NCBI GenBank assembly: GCA_937923405.1 | Contig: CALDUY010000007.1 | Span: forward strand, 292,404 to 356,403 | Direction of reading: 5' to 3' | Source of the DNA: an uncultured Gemmataceae bacterium | GTDB lineage: Bacteria > Planctomycetota > Planctomycetia > Gemmatales > Gemmataceae | DNA: 64,000 nt | Part shown: positions 46,352-55,367 of the stretch, piece after piece | Layout: each line of letters starts with the position of its first letter | Numbering within the stretch: position 1 is the first letter of the stretch | Made by a program: the position numbers and the translations under genes | Notes under the pieces: generated by a model | Database searches by the model: none | Told to the model about the DNA's origin: nothing | What the model saw: only the letters and a program-made list of their open reading frames with translations

Positions 46352-46636
46352 GCATAGCTGGATTTCGACGATCGTCTGACCCTAGAGTTGTCGATTTATT
46401 TATCAAAGAATTATTATGTGTGGTATCGCCAGCGCAGTTCACGGCAGATGCCACCCCAGTGATGAAGATTGACACTGGAGCAATTGGAGATCGTTTTTAT
46501 CTGGCTATGCGAGCAGCCACGACCAACAGCGGCACTCCACTAGGCAAGCGCATGGATCGCTTGCCAATCAGGCTGGATTTACCGAAGCTAGACTAATGGA
46601 CAAGTCGCGCCGTCGGGTGGCTTTTCACGGTGGTTC

Positions 46637-48991
46637 ATGCTCAAACTCTTTTGGTGTGCGAACGGACACTTCTGGGAGTCCGCTCGGGGGGATTCGCCCT
46701 GTCCCGAATGCGGAGCGCCCGCGGAGCCGATGCCAGTCCTCGAGGCTGAATCGCCTCCGGTTATTTCCGCACCGACCGCACCGAACCCAATGCCGTTGCT
46801 CGATCGTGCCGGGCAGCCAGTCGTGGTGGGGTACGAGATTCTTCGCGACTTGGAGCGCAGTCCAACAGGAGTTCGGCGCTACGAAGCGCGGCAACAGGTT
46901 ACGCGACGTAAGGTACTGCTCGAAGTCGTGCTTGCTTGCGAGGATCCCACCCAACGAGCCTGGAGCAGTCTTCGGGCCGAAGCGGGGCTGCTGGCTCAAC
47001 TACCTCATCCGGGGATTCGCACGATTTTCGAGGCCGGCGAACGTGACCGCCAACTGTTTTACAACGTGTTAGAATGGATCGATGGTCCGACATTAGACGA
47101 AGTGGGTAATGAAACTCTGGTTCCCGTGGAGTTGGCGCTGTCGCTAGTTGAGCAGCTAGCCCGCGCGGTGGAGTATGCCCATCAACGGAGGATTCTACAT
47201 CGACACTTAGAACCGGCCAAGGTCGTCTTGCAAGCGTTGGACGCATCCACATCAATCAAGCGAGTCGATCTGCGACAGGTTCAGCCGCGTCTGTTGGGGT
47301 TTGGATTGCCACGCCGACCGAGCGAAGGGGAGACAATCGACGCGGAACTGTTTATCTCGCCTGGGTTTCTTTCGCCGGAGCAAACCTGGGGACGAGTGCG
47401 TGACCTAGGGCCAGCTACCGACGTCTATGGGTTGGGCAGTATCCTGTATTTTCTCCTAACGGGCAAGCCACCCTTTCGCGGCCCCAACCTTGGCGAAACG
47501 ATCGACGCTATTCAGACTGCTCCGCTGGTTCCGCCCTCCGCTTTTCGTCGCCTGTCGCTGGATGTGTCCTTTGTATGCTTGAAGGCCCTGGCAAGACTGC
47601 CACAGCAACGCTACAGCAGCGCTGGGGAGTTGGCCGACGACCTGCATCGGGTTGCCCGACATCGTTCACCTCTACAGGGACCCTCTCAACTACAAGCGCG
47701 GGTGGGGCGATGGCTCCGTCGCGTTACATTAGCTCGCCTGTTTGTCGGAGCAGCGGTGGTTTTACTTGCGGTTTGGTTGGGCTATTTGATGGGGGTGCGG
47801 GCGACGTCGCCCTCAGCAGATCTGCTGGTCGTCACCAGGTCCGAACGCGATCAGGCACGACGAGAACTCGCTTCTCTTCGGAGCGTGGTCGACGACATAG
47901 AACAACAACAGCGGTTTCAGAATTACCGCCAGAAGCTGAAGCGCGTCGTCGAAGTGCTCGATCGTGGCATTCGTCCCAATGCTTTGGCTCTGTTGGAAAG
48001 TTGCTCGTTAGAAGAGCGTGGGATCGAATGGCACTACCTTCACCGTCGCGCTACCGGACTGGAACCCCTCCACCATCGAGTCAGCAAAAAAGGTGAGCAA
48101 ACCTTCGTTTCGTTTCTGCCAGGATCGACTTCACGATTAGCTGTTTTGCATCAACAGGCTTGGAGCAACGAGTATCAGGCACGGCTCGAACTGTTAGACG
48201 GTTCGAACGGTACGCAACTGGTCAGTCAGTTGTCCTTGCAACTTCCGCTAGGACGGATTCACGGAGTCGCCTTTGCACCAGATGGGCGAAGGTTCGTCGT
48301 CTGTACGCGCGAGTTGACGTTCTATTCACTACAGCCCGGACCGCAATTCGGACAAGTGCAGAGACGGATTCCCTTGCAAAGCGGCTTAGGGGCAAGACTG
48401 GCCTGGAGTCCCTTGGGCGGTACACTCGCCATCGCTGAGAAGAAGCACGCGGTCTGTTTACACCAGGTTGGCTCGTCCACTCTTGTGGACCGACCAATAA
48501 GCATGCTTGCTCCATCGTTCGAGTTGCCTTTGCTGGAGTTTTCTATGGATGGACAACTGCTCGGTATCGCCCCAGCGGGAGATAGCGTGGTACATTTAGT
48601 CGAGCTGATACCGCGTATTCAGATACGCACGGTACTGCGCGGTCCTGGAGTTATCCACTGTTTTGCCTTTGCTCCCAACAACGAGATAGCTGTCGCCCGC
48701 TCGGATGAATCGATCCGCTTTTATGACACGCAGTCGGGACAAGAGCAGGGAGTCCTCGAAAATTTACCTAAGACGATCCGAAAACTAGCCTATAATTGCA
48801 CGGGTACTCGACTAGCGGTCGGCCTCGAAGGCGGGTCCGTTCAGTTGTATGGCAAAGCGGGGCGAACCTGGCAAGAGCTACTTTCCATGCCTGGGGAAGC
48901 AACGATCGGTCTGTGCTTCAATGCGTCCGACCGCGCTCTGCTGACGGCCAATGCCGAACAGACGCTAGTGTTCGGCAGTCTGCTGAAGTGA
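46637..48991 (+). CDS. Catalytically dead Ser/Thr kinase (pseudokinase) fused to a WD40-like domain
   Basis: The 784-residue protein opens with a zinc ribbon (CANGHFWESARGDSPCPECG). Residues about 70-345 follow the protein kinase fold, but every key site is changed. The glycine loop is LERSPTGVRRYEA, the ATP Lys is Glu96 (KVLLEVV), the catalytic loop is HRHLEPAK (His190 for Asp, Glu192 for Lys, Lys195 for Asn) and DFG is Gly221-Phe-Gly. The structural SPEQTWGR and ATDVYGLGSILYFLLTGKPPF segments are well kept. A membrane helix (LARLFVGAAVVLLAVWLGYL) lies near residue 375, then a coiled coil, ERGIEWHYLHRRA, and WD40-like repeats (VAFAPDGRRFVV, LEFSMDGQLLGI). It is most likely a binding or scaffold receptor rather than an enzyme. 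Confidence 0.88.
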   Translation: MLKLFWCANGHFWESARGDSPCPECGAPAEPMPVLEAESPPVISAPTAPNPMPLLDRAGQPVVVGYEILRDLERSPTGVRRYEARQQVTRRKVLLEVVLACEDPTQRAWSSLRAEAGLLAQLPHPGIRTIFEAGERDRQLFYNVLEWIDGPTLDEVGNETLVPVELALSLVEQLARAVEYAHQRRILHRHLEPAKVVLQALDASTSIKRVDLRQVQPRLLGFGLPRRPSEGETIDAELFISPGFLSPEQTWGRVRDLGPATDVYGLGSILYFLLTGKPPFRGPNLGETIDAIQTAPLVPPSAFRRLSLDVSFVCLKALARLPQQRYSSAGELADDLHRVARHRSPLQGPSQLQARVGRWLRRVTLARLFVGAAVVLLAVWLGYLMGVRATSPSADLLVVTRSERDQARRELASLRSVVDDIEQQQRFQNYRQKLKRVVEVLDRGIRPNALALLESCSLEERGIEWHYLHRRATGLEPLHHRVSKKGEQTFVSFLPGSTSRLAVLHQQAWSNEYQARLELLDGSNGTQLVSQLSLQLPLGRIHGVAFAPDGRRFVVCTRELTFYSLQPGPQFGQVQRRIPLQSGLGARLAWSPLGGTLAIAEKKHAVCLHQVGSSTLVDRPISMLAPSFELPLLEFSMDGQLLGIAPAGDSVVHLVELIPRIQIRTVLRGPGVIHCFAFAPNNEIAVARSDESIRFYDTQSGQEQGVLENLPKTIRKLAYNCTGTRLAVGLEGGSVQLYGKAGRTWQELLSMPGEATIGLCFNASDRALLTANAEQTLVFGSLLK

Positions 48992-49004
48992 ACGCAAAAA
49001 AAAC

Positions 49005-49105
49005 GTGGGCTGAAGCCCGCGGCTACCTCGGATTGGTCAGTCATGGTAGCCGTAGGCTTTAGCCTGCGTTACACAAGCGCGGGCTGAAGCCCGCGGCTAC
49101 CTCGG
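49005..49105. repeat. Triple array of dispersed palindromic repeats
   Basis: Two 27-base copies (49005-49031 and 49079-49105), identical at 26 positions, contain GGGCTGAAGCCCGCGGCTAC. Between them at 49045-49068 is an oppositely oriented relative with GTAGGCTTTAGCCTGCG. The array fills the gap between two convergent genes and ends three bases before the minus-strand stop at 49108. Together they could form large alternative hairpins and act as bidirectional terminators. Confidence 0.75.
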
Positions 49106-49107
49106 GG

Positions 49108-50646
49108 TCAGAACTGATACTGGTACTGTTCCTGGCCTGAGGTTTCGGCTTCACTGGCTGCTGGTTTGGGAGCGGGACCACTCAGCAGATGGCCACTCAG
49201 ACCCGGCAACAAGCAACACAGCGCGAATGCCGAAAAGCTCAACATCGCTCCATCCAGAGGCAGACGTTCGCCGGAGAGCATGCCCGCATGGCCGAGCAAG
49301 AAGGGCAACGGCACCCAGATCATGGCCAAAGCAGCCGGCACACATTGATACCGCCAGGCATAGCTCCATCGCCAACCCAGGTAAGTGAGTAGCAACATTC
49401 CTAGAAGCACTGCTTGCAGCACTAGATTGTAGTTTGTCAGCAGCCACGCCAGTACTTTCTCTTGCTCGTGACCATCCTCTTTTGCGGCGACCGGCTCCGC
49501 AGGGGCTGGTGGGGGCAGTCGTTCTTCAACTTTCTCGCCTTCTTCGGGTTTGTTTTCCACGGCAGGCTTCATCGGAAGCGGTGGTGAAAGAGTCGTTTCA
49601 ACGACAGCGAGTTGGCCTTCCTTGAACCAGTGTTGCCCAAAGACGAAATAGAGGCCTGCCCAGATTCGACGGTGAATTGTTTCTGTTGGCCGCTCGCGTA
49701 CTTCATCCAAGACCAGTCGGCCCAGCTTTTCGTAGCGTTCTGGCTGGCTCTCTGTGGAAACCGAGTTGGAGAGCGTGGCCCACATTTCATCGGTGGCGGA
49801 ACCACCGGTCGCTTTGGGGTTGTTGCCGATCCACAGATGCAGATACGTCGAACTGACAACGGGAAGCGGCTTCTGAAATACTTGATAGTTGCGGATCGAC
49901 CAGGGTGAGATGGCGGCTCCGAAACCGAGGAAGGCGCACAAGGCACACAGCCAACCCAACCGAAGCTCGCGGCTCCGCAACAGGAACCAGACGAGCATGA
50001 TGAACGAGAAGGGCAGAAAGGCCGCTCGAACCAGGGCTAAGCCGGCGAGCGAAGCCCCCAGCAACAGTGAAGTGAACGCGCCGCCTTTTTCGCCGGCCGC
50101 ACTGCCGAGCAACAGCGTCAGTCCCAGGGCCGTCGAGGCCAGTGTCGCATCACTGATGTTGGCGGTCTCAATAATCCAGAATGGGTGTAAAGCGACAAAC
50201 AGCCCTGCGAGGAGGCCGACTAACGAACTACGAAAGGCTCGACGGGCAAACAGGAAGTAGATGCCGGCGGCGATCGCTCCCAGCCCCACCTGTCCCCAAC
50301 GAACTGTGCGAAACAGCTCCGCTTCGTCGGGGATGGATTTGGCGAGTAGGCCAACGAGATAAGAATAGCCCGGAGCGACGTGAGCCGTTGTCTCCTCATG
50401 ATCAGATAAAGGAGCTCGCGAGGCGAACCAGGTATCGGTGCGGACATTTTCGATCAACGAGGCCTGCTCAGTATCTTTGGCTCCGCCAGGCGTTGGTGCG
50501 GAGAGTTCCTGCACACGCAAGGGACCGTCATTTTTGCCCCCCTTAGCGCAGGTCATCAAGTAGCCGGCTCTGGCTCCACCGGCTGCGCCGATGACCAGGA
50601 GCAAGAGCAGAAAATCGAGAAAACCAAACCGCCGCGTGTCTTCCAT
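49108..50646 (-). CDS. Glycosyltransferase-39-like polytopic membrane protein
   Basis: The 512-residue protein has about ten membrane helices. It begins FLDFLLLLLVIGAAGGARAGY and has an early extracytoplasmic loop ending HVAPGYSYLVGLLAKSI, then VGLGAIAAGIYFLFARRAF and ALHPFWIIETANISDATLAS, the order seen in GT39/ArnT-type (GT-C fold) lipid-linked sugar transferases. A soluble Glu/Pro-rich insertion (ENKPEEGEKVEERLPP) precedes the last four helices. The usual DD or DE catalytic pair in the first loop is not evident, so activity is uncertain. The start at 50646 has GAGGAT 8 bases upstream. It probably acts on envelope glycans in the cytoplasmic membrane. Confidence 0.68.
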   Translation of the reverse strand: MEDTRRFGFLDFLLLLLVIGAAGGARAGYLMTCAKGGKNDGPLRVQELSAPTPGGAKDTEQASLIENVRTDTWFASRAPLSDHEETTAHVAPGYSYLVGLLAKSIPDEAELFRTVRWGQVGLGAIAAGIYFLFARRAFRSSLVGLLAGLFVALHPFWIIETANISDATLASTALGLTLLLGSAAGEKGGAFTSLLLGASLAGLALVRAAFLPFSFIMLVWFLLRSRELRLGWLCALCAFLGFGAAISPWSIRNYQVFQKPLPVVSSTYLHLWIGNNPKATGGSATDEMWATLSNSVSTESQPERYEKLGRLVLDEVRERPTETIHRRIWAGLYFVFGQHWFKEGQLAVVETTLSPPLPMKPAVENKPEEGEKVEERLPPPAPAEPVAAKEDGHEQEKVLAWLLTNYNLVLQAVLLGMLLLTYLGWRWSYAWRYQCVPAALAMIWVPLPFLLGHAGMLSGERLPLDGAMLSFSAFALCCLLPGLSGHLLSGPAPKPAASEAETSGQEQYQYQF

Positions 50647-50796
50647 AGGATTGCATCCTCGCGTTGGGTTAATTTACAGGTTGCAGGGGCATGATAGGTA
50701 GTCGAGGCAGTACACGGCAAGTTGCTCTGCTTGTCGGACGTCTTGGAAGTGGTTATCTTCAAAGAAGTTCTCGACGTCGCATGCGGAGGAGTTGCC

Positions 50797-52017
50797 ATGT
50801 CTCGCCGGTTGTTATCTATCATATTGTTCGCCGGTTTCGTCCTTTGCTTTGCGCCGTTGGCGCGCGGTGAGGACGACGAGCCTACCGTCAACTCCAAAAA
50901 GCTGTCGTACTGGTTGACGCTGCTCGAATCCAGCAAGGACGAAAAAGATCGCCGGCGAAGCGTGACCGCTCTGGAGTTAATAGGACATTACGGCAGTCGC
51001 AAGGTTACTCCCGCGCTACTAAAGGCAGCCCGCGAAGACAAGGAAGCTGTCGTTCGTGCCCGCGCGATTCGCGCCCTGGGACGTACCACAGCGAAGGCTC
51101 TGGAGAAGGCGCGTGAGGAAAAAAAGGACGAACTTCCTCGAACCGACCAAATTCGCGATACCCTGATCACCGCGTTACGCACCGAGAAAGACGAGGCCGT
51201 TCGAGAGGCAGCGGCACTAGCTTTAGGCGACTTGGGAACCGAGGCACGCGGCGCGGTCGGTACTTTGGCCACTGCCTTGAAAGACAAACACCCGGGGACG
51301 GTCAAGGCAGCGGTGCAAACTCTGCGTCGCCTCGGTCGAGACGCGCGTGAGGCGCAAATGGAATTGCAGGGCCTATTACAGGATAAAAGTGCTGACCTCG
51401 AGGCACGCATCGATGCCGCGTATTGTTTGGGGCAAATCCGCCCTGACGTGACGCAGGCTCTGCCGGTGTTGCGACCGATGTTGCTCGACGAGAAACTCGA
51501 TCCGCAACTTCGCAAAACCGTGGTCGAAGCAGTGGGTAAACTGGGCAAGGAGGGAGCCGATGCCGCCGCCCATCTGGGAACGATTCTGAGCGGAGCCGAC
51601 ACCACGCCGGACCTACGCCTCGCCGCTGCCGCTGCTCTCGATCAGATCGGTCCAGACGCCAAGGCGGCGATTCCTGCTCTTATTCAGTCTATAGGAGATC
51701 CGAAATTGATTAAATCGATGGGCGACAGCGCTCGCTTCATTCGTTGCCTGTCGATGCATGCTCTGGGACGAATGGGCAAGGAGTTGCAGCAGGACCGCAA
51801 AGCCGCCGTCGAGGCCATCCTCAGAGCCACCGACGATGTTAATGTCGAGGTGTGTGTGACTGCTTGGGAAACGCTCGGAGCCATCGGGCGAGCCAACCTG
51901 GGAAGTGAACTGGAAGCGGTCAACAACAAGTTGGAAACGACCTTGCTTCGCGAGGGGCGAAAATCGGTTCGCGAGGCGGTTCAGGCGACGAAGGATAAGC
52001 TGAACCCAACCAAGTAA
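50797..52017 (+). CDS. Secreted HEAT-repeat protein
   Basis: The 406-residue protein starts at ATG 50797 behind GGAGGAG; the upstream ATG at 50722 lacks both SD and signal. A signal peptide (LLSIILFAGFVLCFAPLARG) is followed by about ten HEAT/PBS-lyase-like helical repeats, for example VVRARAIRALGRT, AVREAAALALGDLGTEARG, VKAAVQTLRRLGRDAREA and LRLAAAAALDQIGPDAKAA. No catalytic domain is present. Such solenoids bind partner proteins; this one would do so outside the cytoplasm. It is convergent with the subtilase gene, 9 bases apart. Confidence 0.88.
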   Translation: MSRRLLSIILFAGFVLCFAPLARGEDDEPTVNSKKLSYWLTLLESSKDEKDRRRSVTALELIGHYGSRKVTPALLKAAREDKEAVVRARAIRALGRTTAKALEKAREEKKDELPRTDQIRDTLITALRTEKDEAVREAAALALGDLGTEARGAVGTLATALKDKHPGTVKAAVQTLRRLGRDAREAQMELQGLLQDKSADLEARIDAAYCLGQIRPDVTQALPVLRPMLLDEKLDPQLRKTVVEAVGKLGKEGADAAAHLGTILSGADTTPDLRLAAAAALDQIGPDAKAAIPALIQSIGDPKLIKSMGDSARFIRCLSMHALGRMGKELQQDRKAAVEAILRATDDVNVEVCVTAWETLGAIGRANLGSELEAVNNKLETTLLREGRKSVREAVQATKDKLNPTK

Positions 52018-52026
52018 GCGACGAAC

Positions 52027-53667
52027 TTACCGAGGCAACTGCACCAAGCCATGACCGGTCTCGATGCAATGCTCGGGGCGAACCTTGTGAGCCGTGCGGA
52101 TTAATTCCTGGCGGACACGCTGGGACGACCAGTTGGGATGTCGTGCCCAGAGGATGGCTGCGATTCCCGCTGCCTGGGGAGCGGCCGCCGAGGTGCCCGA
52201 AAATGGTTGATCCGGTCGCCACACACTAGGGAACGGCACACAAGCCGTCAGATCCGGTTTCAATCCCGAGGTTAACGGACCACACGAACTATAGGGTAAG
52301 CGTCGGCCTCGTGAATCCACGGCTCCCACAGCAATGACTTCGTCACCGTCTCCCGGAAAAGGAATACTTCCTCGCAGCGTTGTATACTGCAATTTTCCTC
52401 CCAGGCAAGTGAGATGGAACGAGCCAGCCAGTGATTGGTGCCTAGCCAGATTTCGCAGGCGAATCGCATAGCCCCGGTTCGGATCTGGATCAAACCGCAC
52501 AACCGCATTGCAACAGCCATCCTGCGCTTGCGTGCGTGCTCGGCCCACCTCTCGGCCAGTCGACGTTTCGACGACGAGTAACTCCAACTGTCCCGCTGCG
52601 CTGCACAGTTCGACCGAGACCCGATCATTCGAGAAGGGGCGAATCAGATTGTCGCGCTTGCCCTTCACCCAGTGATGATAGCCTTGAGGATCTGACTGCA
52701 ACATGCCAGCCCAGTGACGTTGGGCCGTGTTTCCAGCGCTGGCAAACAGCAAGCGATCGCCCAAGATCTGTCGAAGCTGACGATGAATGTCGCCGCCGCC
52801 TTCGCCATCGCTCCAGGCTGGCATGATAATGGAGCAGGAGAGGATGTGTGCCCCCTCCGTGACTGCCCAGCGAACAGCCTGTAGAAACGCGGAAGGGGTT
52901 TCCGGTTCCCAGTTGGTCAACAGTAGTTCCGCTTCCGGGGCGATGTGGTGAATCACCTCGGCACATAGGATGCCGTGCTGACTGTCGCGAGCATCAAGTT
53001 GGCCATCGAGGCGGAACGATTTTACCTTCGTTGTGATCGTTAACACCTTGCCGATCGCCTGACGATAGCCCTTGAAGCCGGAGTCGAGTACGGCGACACG
53101 GATACCGCGTCCCCGATGTCCTGCCCGATGCCAGCCAGTGACTCCCAGCGACTCCAACGCCGCGTGAACTTCCTCACGGGCTGGATCCTCGCGGTGCGGC
53201 CGCATGGCTGTATGGACGCTTTGAGCGACACGCTGCAGCAGACCGCGACTCGGCGGCGGTTCCTGGTCGAAACTGGTTCCCTTTGGAGAGACGAAACAAG
53301 CCGAATCGCCAGCCGATGCCCACAGCGCTAGCAGCATCACCAAGACAGCGGCGAGAACCAGAGCACTCTGCGAAATACTGAAGTGGATCGCAGGCTGAAG
53401 CCTGCGACTACCAGTTGGGATAAACCGGTAGCCGCAGCCTTCAGCCTGCGCAAAGGCTTTTTCCCCACTGTCGCTATGCCATTTTGAGAAGTGCTCTAGC
53501 CGAAGAATACGCAAATAGTGAAGGTTCATCAGTCCCGCCGCCTCAGAGGGGTTCAGTCGGAGGGCATGTGTCGACACTAGAAACAGGCTCGAACCGTCTA
53601 CCGTATATCGTCGTGGTCGAAAGCGCAACTTGCCCGAAGGCTTAAGACAATGTCGGAGTTGCCACAT
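52027..53667 (-). CDS. Subtilisin-like (S8) serine peptidase, start uncertain
   Basis: The frame is 546 codons long. The peptidase proper spans residues about 160-546 with a full triad: Asp in VAVLDSGF, His in DSQHGILCAEV and Ser in FSGTSAAAPQAAG, plus the oxyanion Asn in LFASAGNT. A hydrophobic anchor or signal (ALVLAAVLVMLLALWASAG) lies at about 100-118. The about 95 residues before it are unlike S8 proteins, and residues about 71-94 are translated from a copy of the dispersed palindromic repeat (53387-53455). The true start may therefore be an ATG at 53529 or a non-ATG codon nearer the hydrophobic stretch. No SD is seen at 53667. It should act outside the cytoplasm. Confidence 0.85.
   Translation of the reverse strand: MWQLRHCLKPSGKLRFRPRRYTVDGSSLFLVSTHALRLNPSEAAGLMNLHYLRILRLEHFSKWHSDSGEKAFAQAEGCGYRFIPTGSRRLQPAIHFSISQSALVLAAVLVMLLALWASAGDSACFVSPKGTSFDQEPPPSRGLLQRVAQSVHTAMRPHREDPAREEVHAALESLGVTGWHRAGHRGRGIRVAVLDSGFKGYRQAIGKVLTITTKVKSFRLDGQLDARDSQHGILCAEVIHHIAPEAELLLTNWEPETPSAFLQAVRWAVTEGAHILSCSIIMPAWSDGEGGGDIHRQLRQILGDRLLFASAGNTAQRHWAGMLQSDPQGYHHWVKGKRDNLIRPFSNDRVSVELCSAAGQLELLVVETSTGREVGRARTQAQDGCCNAVVRFDPDPNRGYAIRLRNLARHQSLAGSFHLTCLGGKLQYTTLRGSIPFPGDGDEVIAVGAVDSRGRRLPYSSCGPLTSGLKPDLTACVPFPSVWRPDQPFSGTSAAAPQAAGIAAILWARHPNWSSQRVRQELIRTAHKVRPEHCIETGHGLVQLPR
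53387..53455. repeat. Dispersed palindromic repeat pair inside the 5' part of the S8 peptidase frame
   Basis: Two head-to-head units, TCGCAGGCTGAAGCCTGCGA (from 53388) and GTAGCCGCAGCCTTCAGCCTGCG (53428-53450), lie 10-15 bases apart. They are the same family as at 0.9, 17.4 and 49 kb, but here they sit within an open reading frame. The translation of this stretch is Arg/Gln-rich and matches nothing. Confidence 0.7.
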
Positions 53668-53774
53668 TCTACGTCGGCAGAATCGTTACGCTTGCAGGTG
53701 ATTTTAATTACTCATCGATGAAACTAGCAAATTAGACAGACTTTGACGGTTGAAAAGTGGATAGAAAACACATC

Positions 53775-53802
53775 GAGGCAGTGAGAACATCCTCACCGCC
53801 TC
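53775..53802 (-). terminator. Terminator of the YTV-like gene
   Basis: GAGGC-A-GTGAG (53775-53785) pairs with CTCAC-C-GCCTC (53792-53802) with one mismatch and a 6-base loop, 30 bases after the minus-strand stop at 53832. Reading the minus strand, GATGTGTTTTC follows, a short T-rich tail. Confidence 0.55.
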
Positions 53803-53831
53803 TAAGGGTCTACTCAAGAAAAGTTAGACGA

Positions 53832-55367
53832 TTAGTAGCAGCACGGAGCCGGAGTGTAGACCGGACCGCAGGCCGGGGCCGCCGGCACAGCCACGATGAC
53901 GGGCACGCACTCAGTCACGACGCGAGTCTGCGTCTGATAGGTGGTGACCGGCTTCTGGGTTACGCGAGTCTCCTGCTTATAGGTCGTCACCGGAACTTGA
54001 TAGGTGCGGGTCTTCGGAACCAGCTTGACCTGAGTAGTCATCACCTTTTCCTCGACCATACTCGTCACCGGCACAATCACTTCCTGCTCTTCCTGGACCG
54101 TCTGGTACTCGGTCACGTTGACCATACGTTTCTCCGTCTTCATCTCCATCGTCGTGACAGGTACCATCTTCTTCTGAATCTGCGTCTGGTACTCGGTCAC
54201 GTTGACCATGCGTTTCTCCGTCTTCATCTCCATCGTCGTGACAGGGACTTGACGCTTCTTGGTGACGGTCTGATACTCGGTCACGTTGACCATGCGTTTC
54301 TCCGTCTTGGTCTCCATCGTCGTGACAGGGACCATCTTCTTCTGAATCTGCGTCTGATACTCGGTCACCGGGACGGTCCGAGTGCGCGTTTCTGTGCGGT
54401 AGTCAGTCACATTGACGTTGTACGTCGAGGTGACGGTGCGCGGCACCAGTTGGTAGGTGTTGTAGGTAACGGTTTGGGTAGTCGGCACCATCTGATAGCA
54501 GGTGGACACCGCTCCGCAGCCGGAAGCCGGAGCACAAGGAGTCGCACATCCGCCGCAACCACTGGTAGCGCCGCAGCCAGCTACAACAGGCGTCTGTACC
54601 GCGACCGGCGTGTAACAGGTGTAACTCGCGGTCTTCGTTACCGGCACACGATCACAAACGATCGAGGTGGCGGTTCGAGTCTCGGTACGAGTGACGGGCA
54701 CGCAGACGTTGTAATTCTGAGTGACCATCTTGGTGACGGGCACGCACACCTGATAGGTCTGCTCGACTTGCTTGGTCACGGGCACGCTGACATGGTAAGT
54801 CTGCTCGACCTGCTTGGTCACAGGAACCTGTTCCTGGTAGGTTTCTTCGACCATCTTGGTGACAGGCACGCACACCTGATAGGTCTGCTCGACTTGCTTG
54901 GTCACGGGCACGCTGACATGGTAAGTCTGCTCGACCTGCTTAGTGACGGGCACGCACACCTGATAGGTCTGCTCGACCTGCTTGGTGACCGGCTTCTGGA
55001 CCGCCACCTTTTGTTTCTGCTTGACGTACTCGGTCTTCTGGACCTTTTGAGTCACGGGAACCTGTTCGGTAACCTGCTCATAGTACGTCTCGGTCTTGGT
55101 CTCCATCGTCGTGACCGGTACCGAGACCACTTCGGTGAAGCTCTGCATCGTGGTGACCGGAACCGTTTCGCACACGGTTCGGCTGACCGTGCGGTAGTCG
55201 GTTTGATAGGTTACGCCACAAGCCGGCCCACTGGAGGCAGAACACGCCGGAGCGCATGTCGGTGCACAAGGCGGCGGACAACAATTCTTTTTTCGGCCGC
55301 CCATCGCTGTGTCTGTCACAGCGGCCAAACACAAGACAGCCGCCCATCCCACCACCCATCGTTTCAT
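53832..55367 (-). CDS. Secreted Val/Thr/Tyr repeat protein (YTV-like planctomycete surface protein)
   Basis: The 511-residue protein has a signal peptide (WVVGWAAVLCLAAVTDTAMG), then a Cys/Pro-rich segment (KKNCCPPPCAPTCAPACSA). Most of the rest is built from about 14-residue units such as VPVTKQVEQTYQVC and VPVTKQVEQTYHVS, later a 28-residue unit with VNVTEYQTVTKKRQVPVTTM. A Cys/Gly-rich island (CGATSGCGGCATPCAP) divides the two repeat arrays, and the C-terminus is ACGPVYTPAPCCY. The alternation of Val/Thr predicts a long beta structure, and the composition matches the YTV-domain proteins reported as planctomycete-specific cell-surface proteins. The Cys clusters could cross-link subunits. 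GGGAAGAG lies before the ATG. Confidence 0.85.
   Translation of the reverse strand: MKRWVVGWAAVLCLAAVTDTAMGGRKKNCCPPPCAPTCAPACSASSGPACGVTYQTDYRTVSRTVCETVPVTTMQSFTEVVSVPVTTMETKTETYYEQVTEQVPVTQKVQKTEYVKQKQKVAVQKPVTKQVEQTYQVCVPVTKQVEQTYHVSVPVTKQVEQTYQVCVPVTKMVEETYQEQVPVTKQVEQTYHVSVPVTKQVEQTYQVCVPVTKMVTQNYNVCVPVTRTETRTATSIVCDRVPVTKTASYTCYTPVAVQTPVVAGCGATSGCGGCATPCAPASGCGAVSTCYQMVPTTQTVTYNTYQLVPRTVTSTYNVNVTDYRTETRTRTVPVTEYQTQIQKKMVPVTTMETKTEKRMVNVTEYQTVTKKRQVPVTTMEMKTEKRMVNVTEYQTQIQKKMVPVTTMEMKTEKRMVNVTEYQTVQEEQEVIVPVTSMVEEKVMTTQVKLVPKTRTYQVPVTTYKQETRVTQKPVTTYQTQTRVVTECVPVIVAVPAAPACGPVYTPAPCCY

Noticed and set aside
46348..46596. 82-codon plus frame with TTG start, and a nested MCGIASAVHG start resembling asparagine synthase
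   Set aside because: The nested frame stops after 18 codons and the longer one has no SD or recognisable pattern. The MCGIA match is too short to mean anything.
53100..53750. CRISPR array suspected from regularly spaced palindromes
   Set aside because: Only two units with unequal spacing; no repeat-spacer periodicity here or elsewhere in the window and no cas genes.
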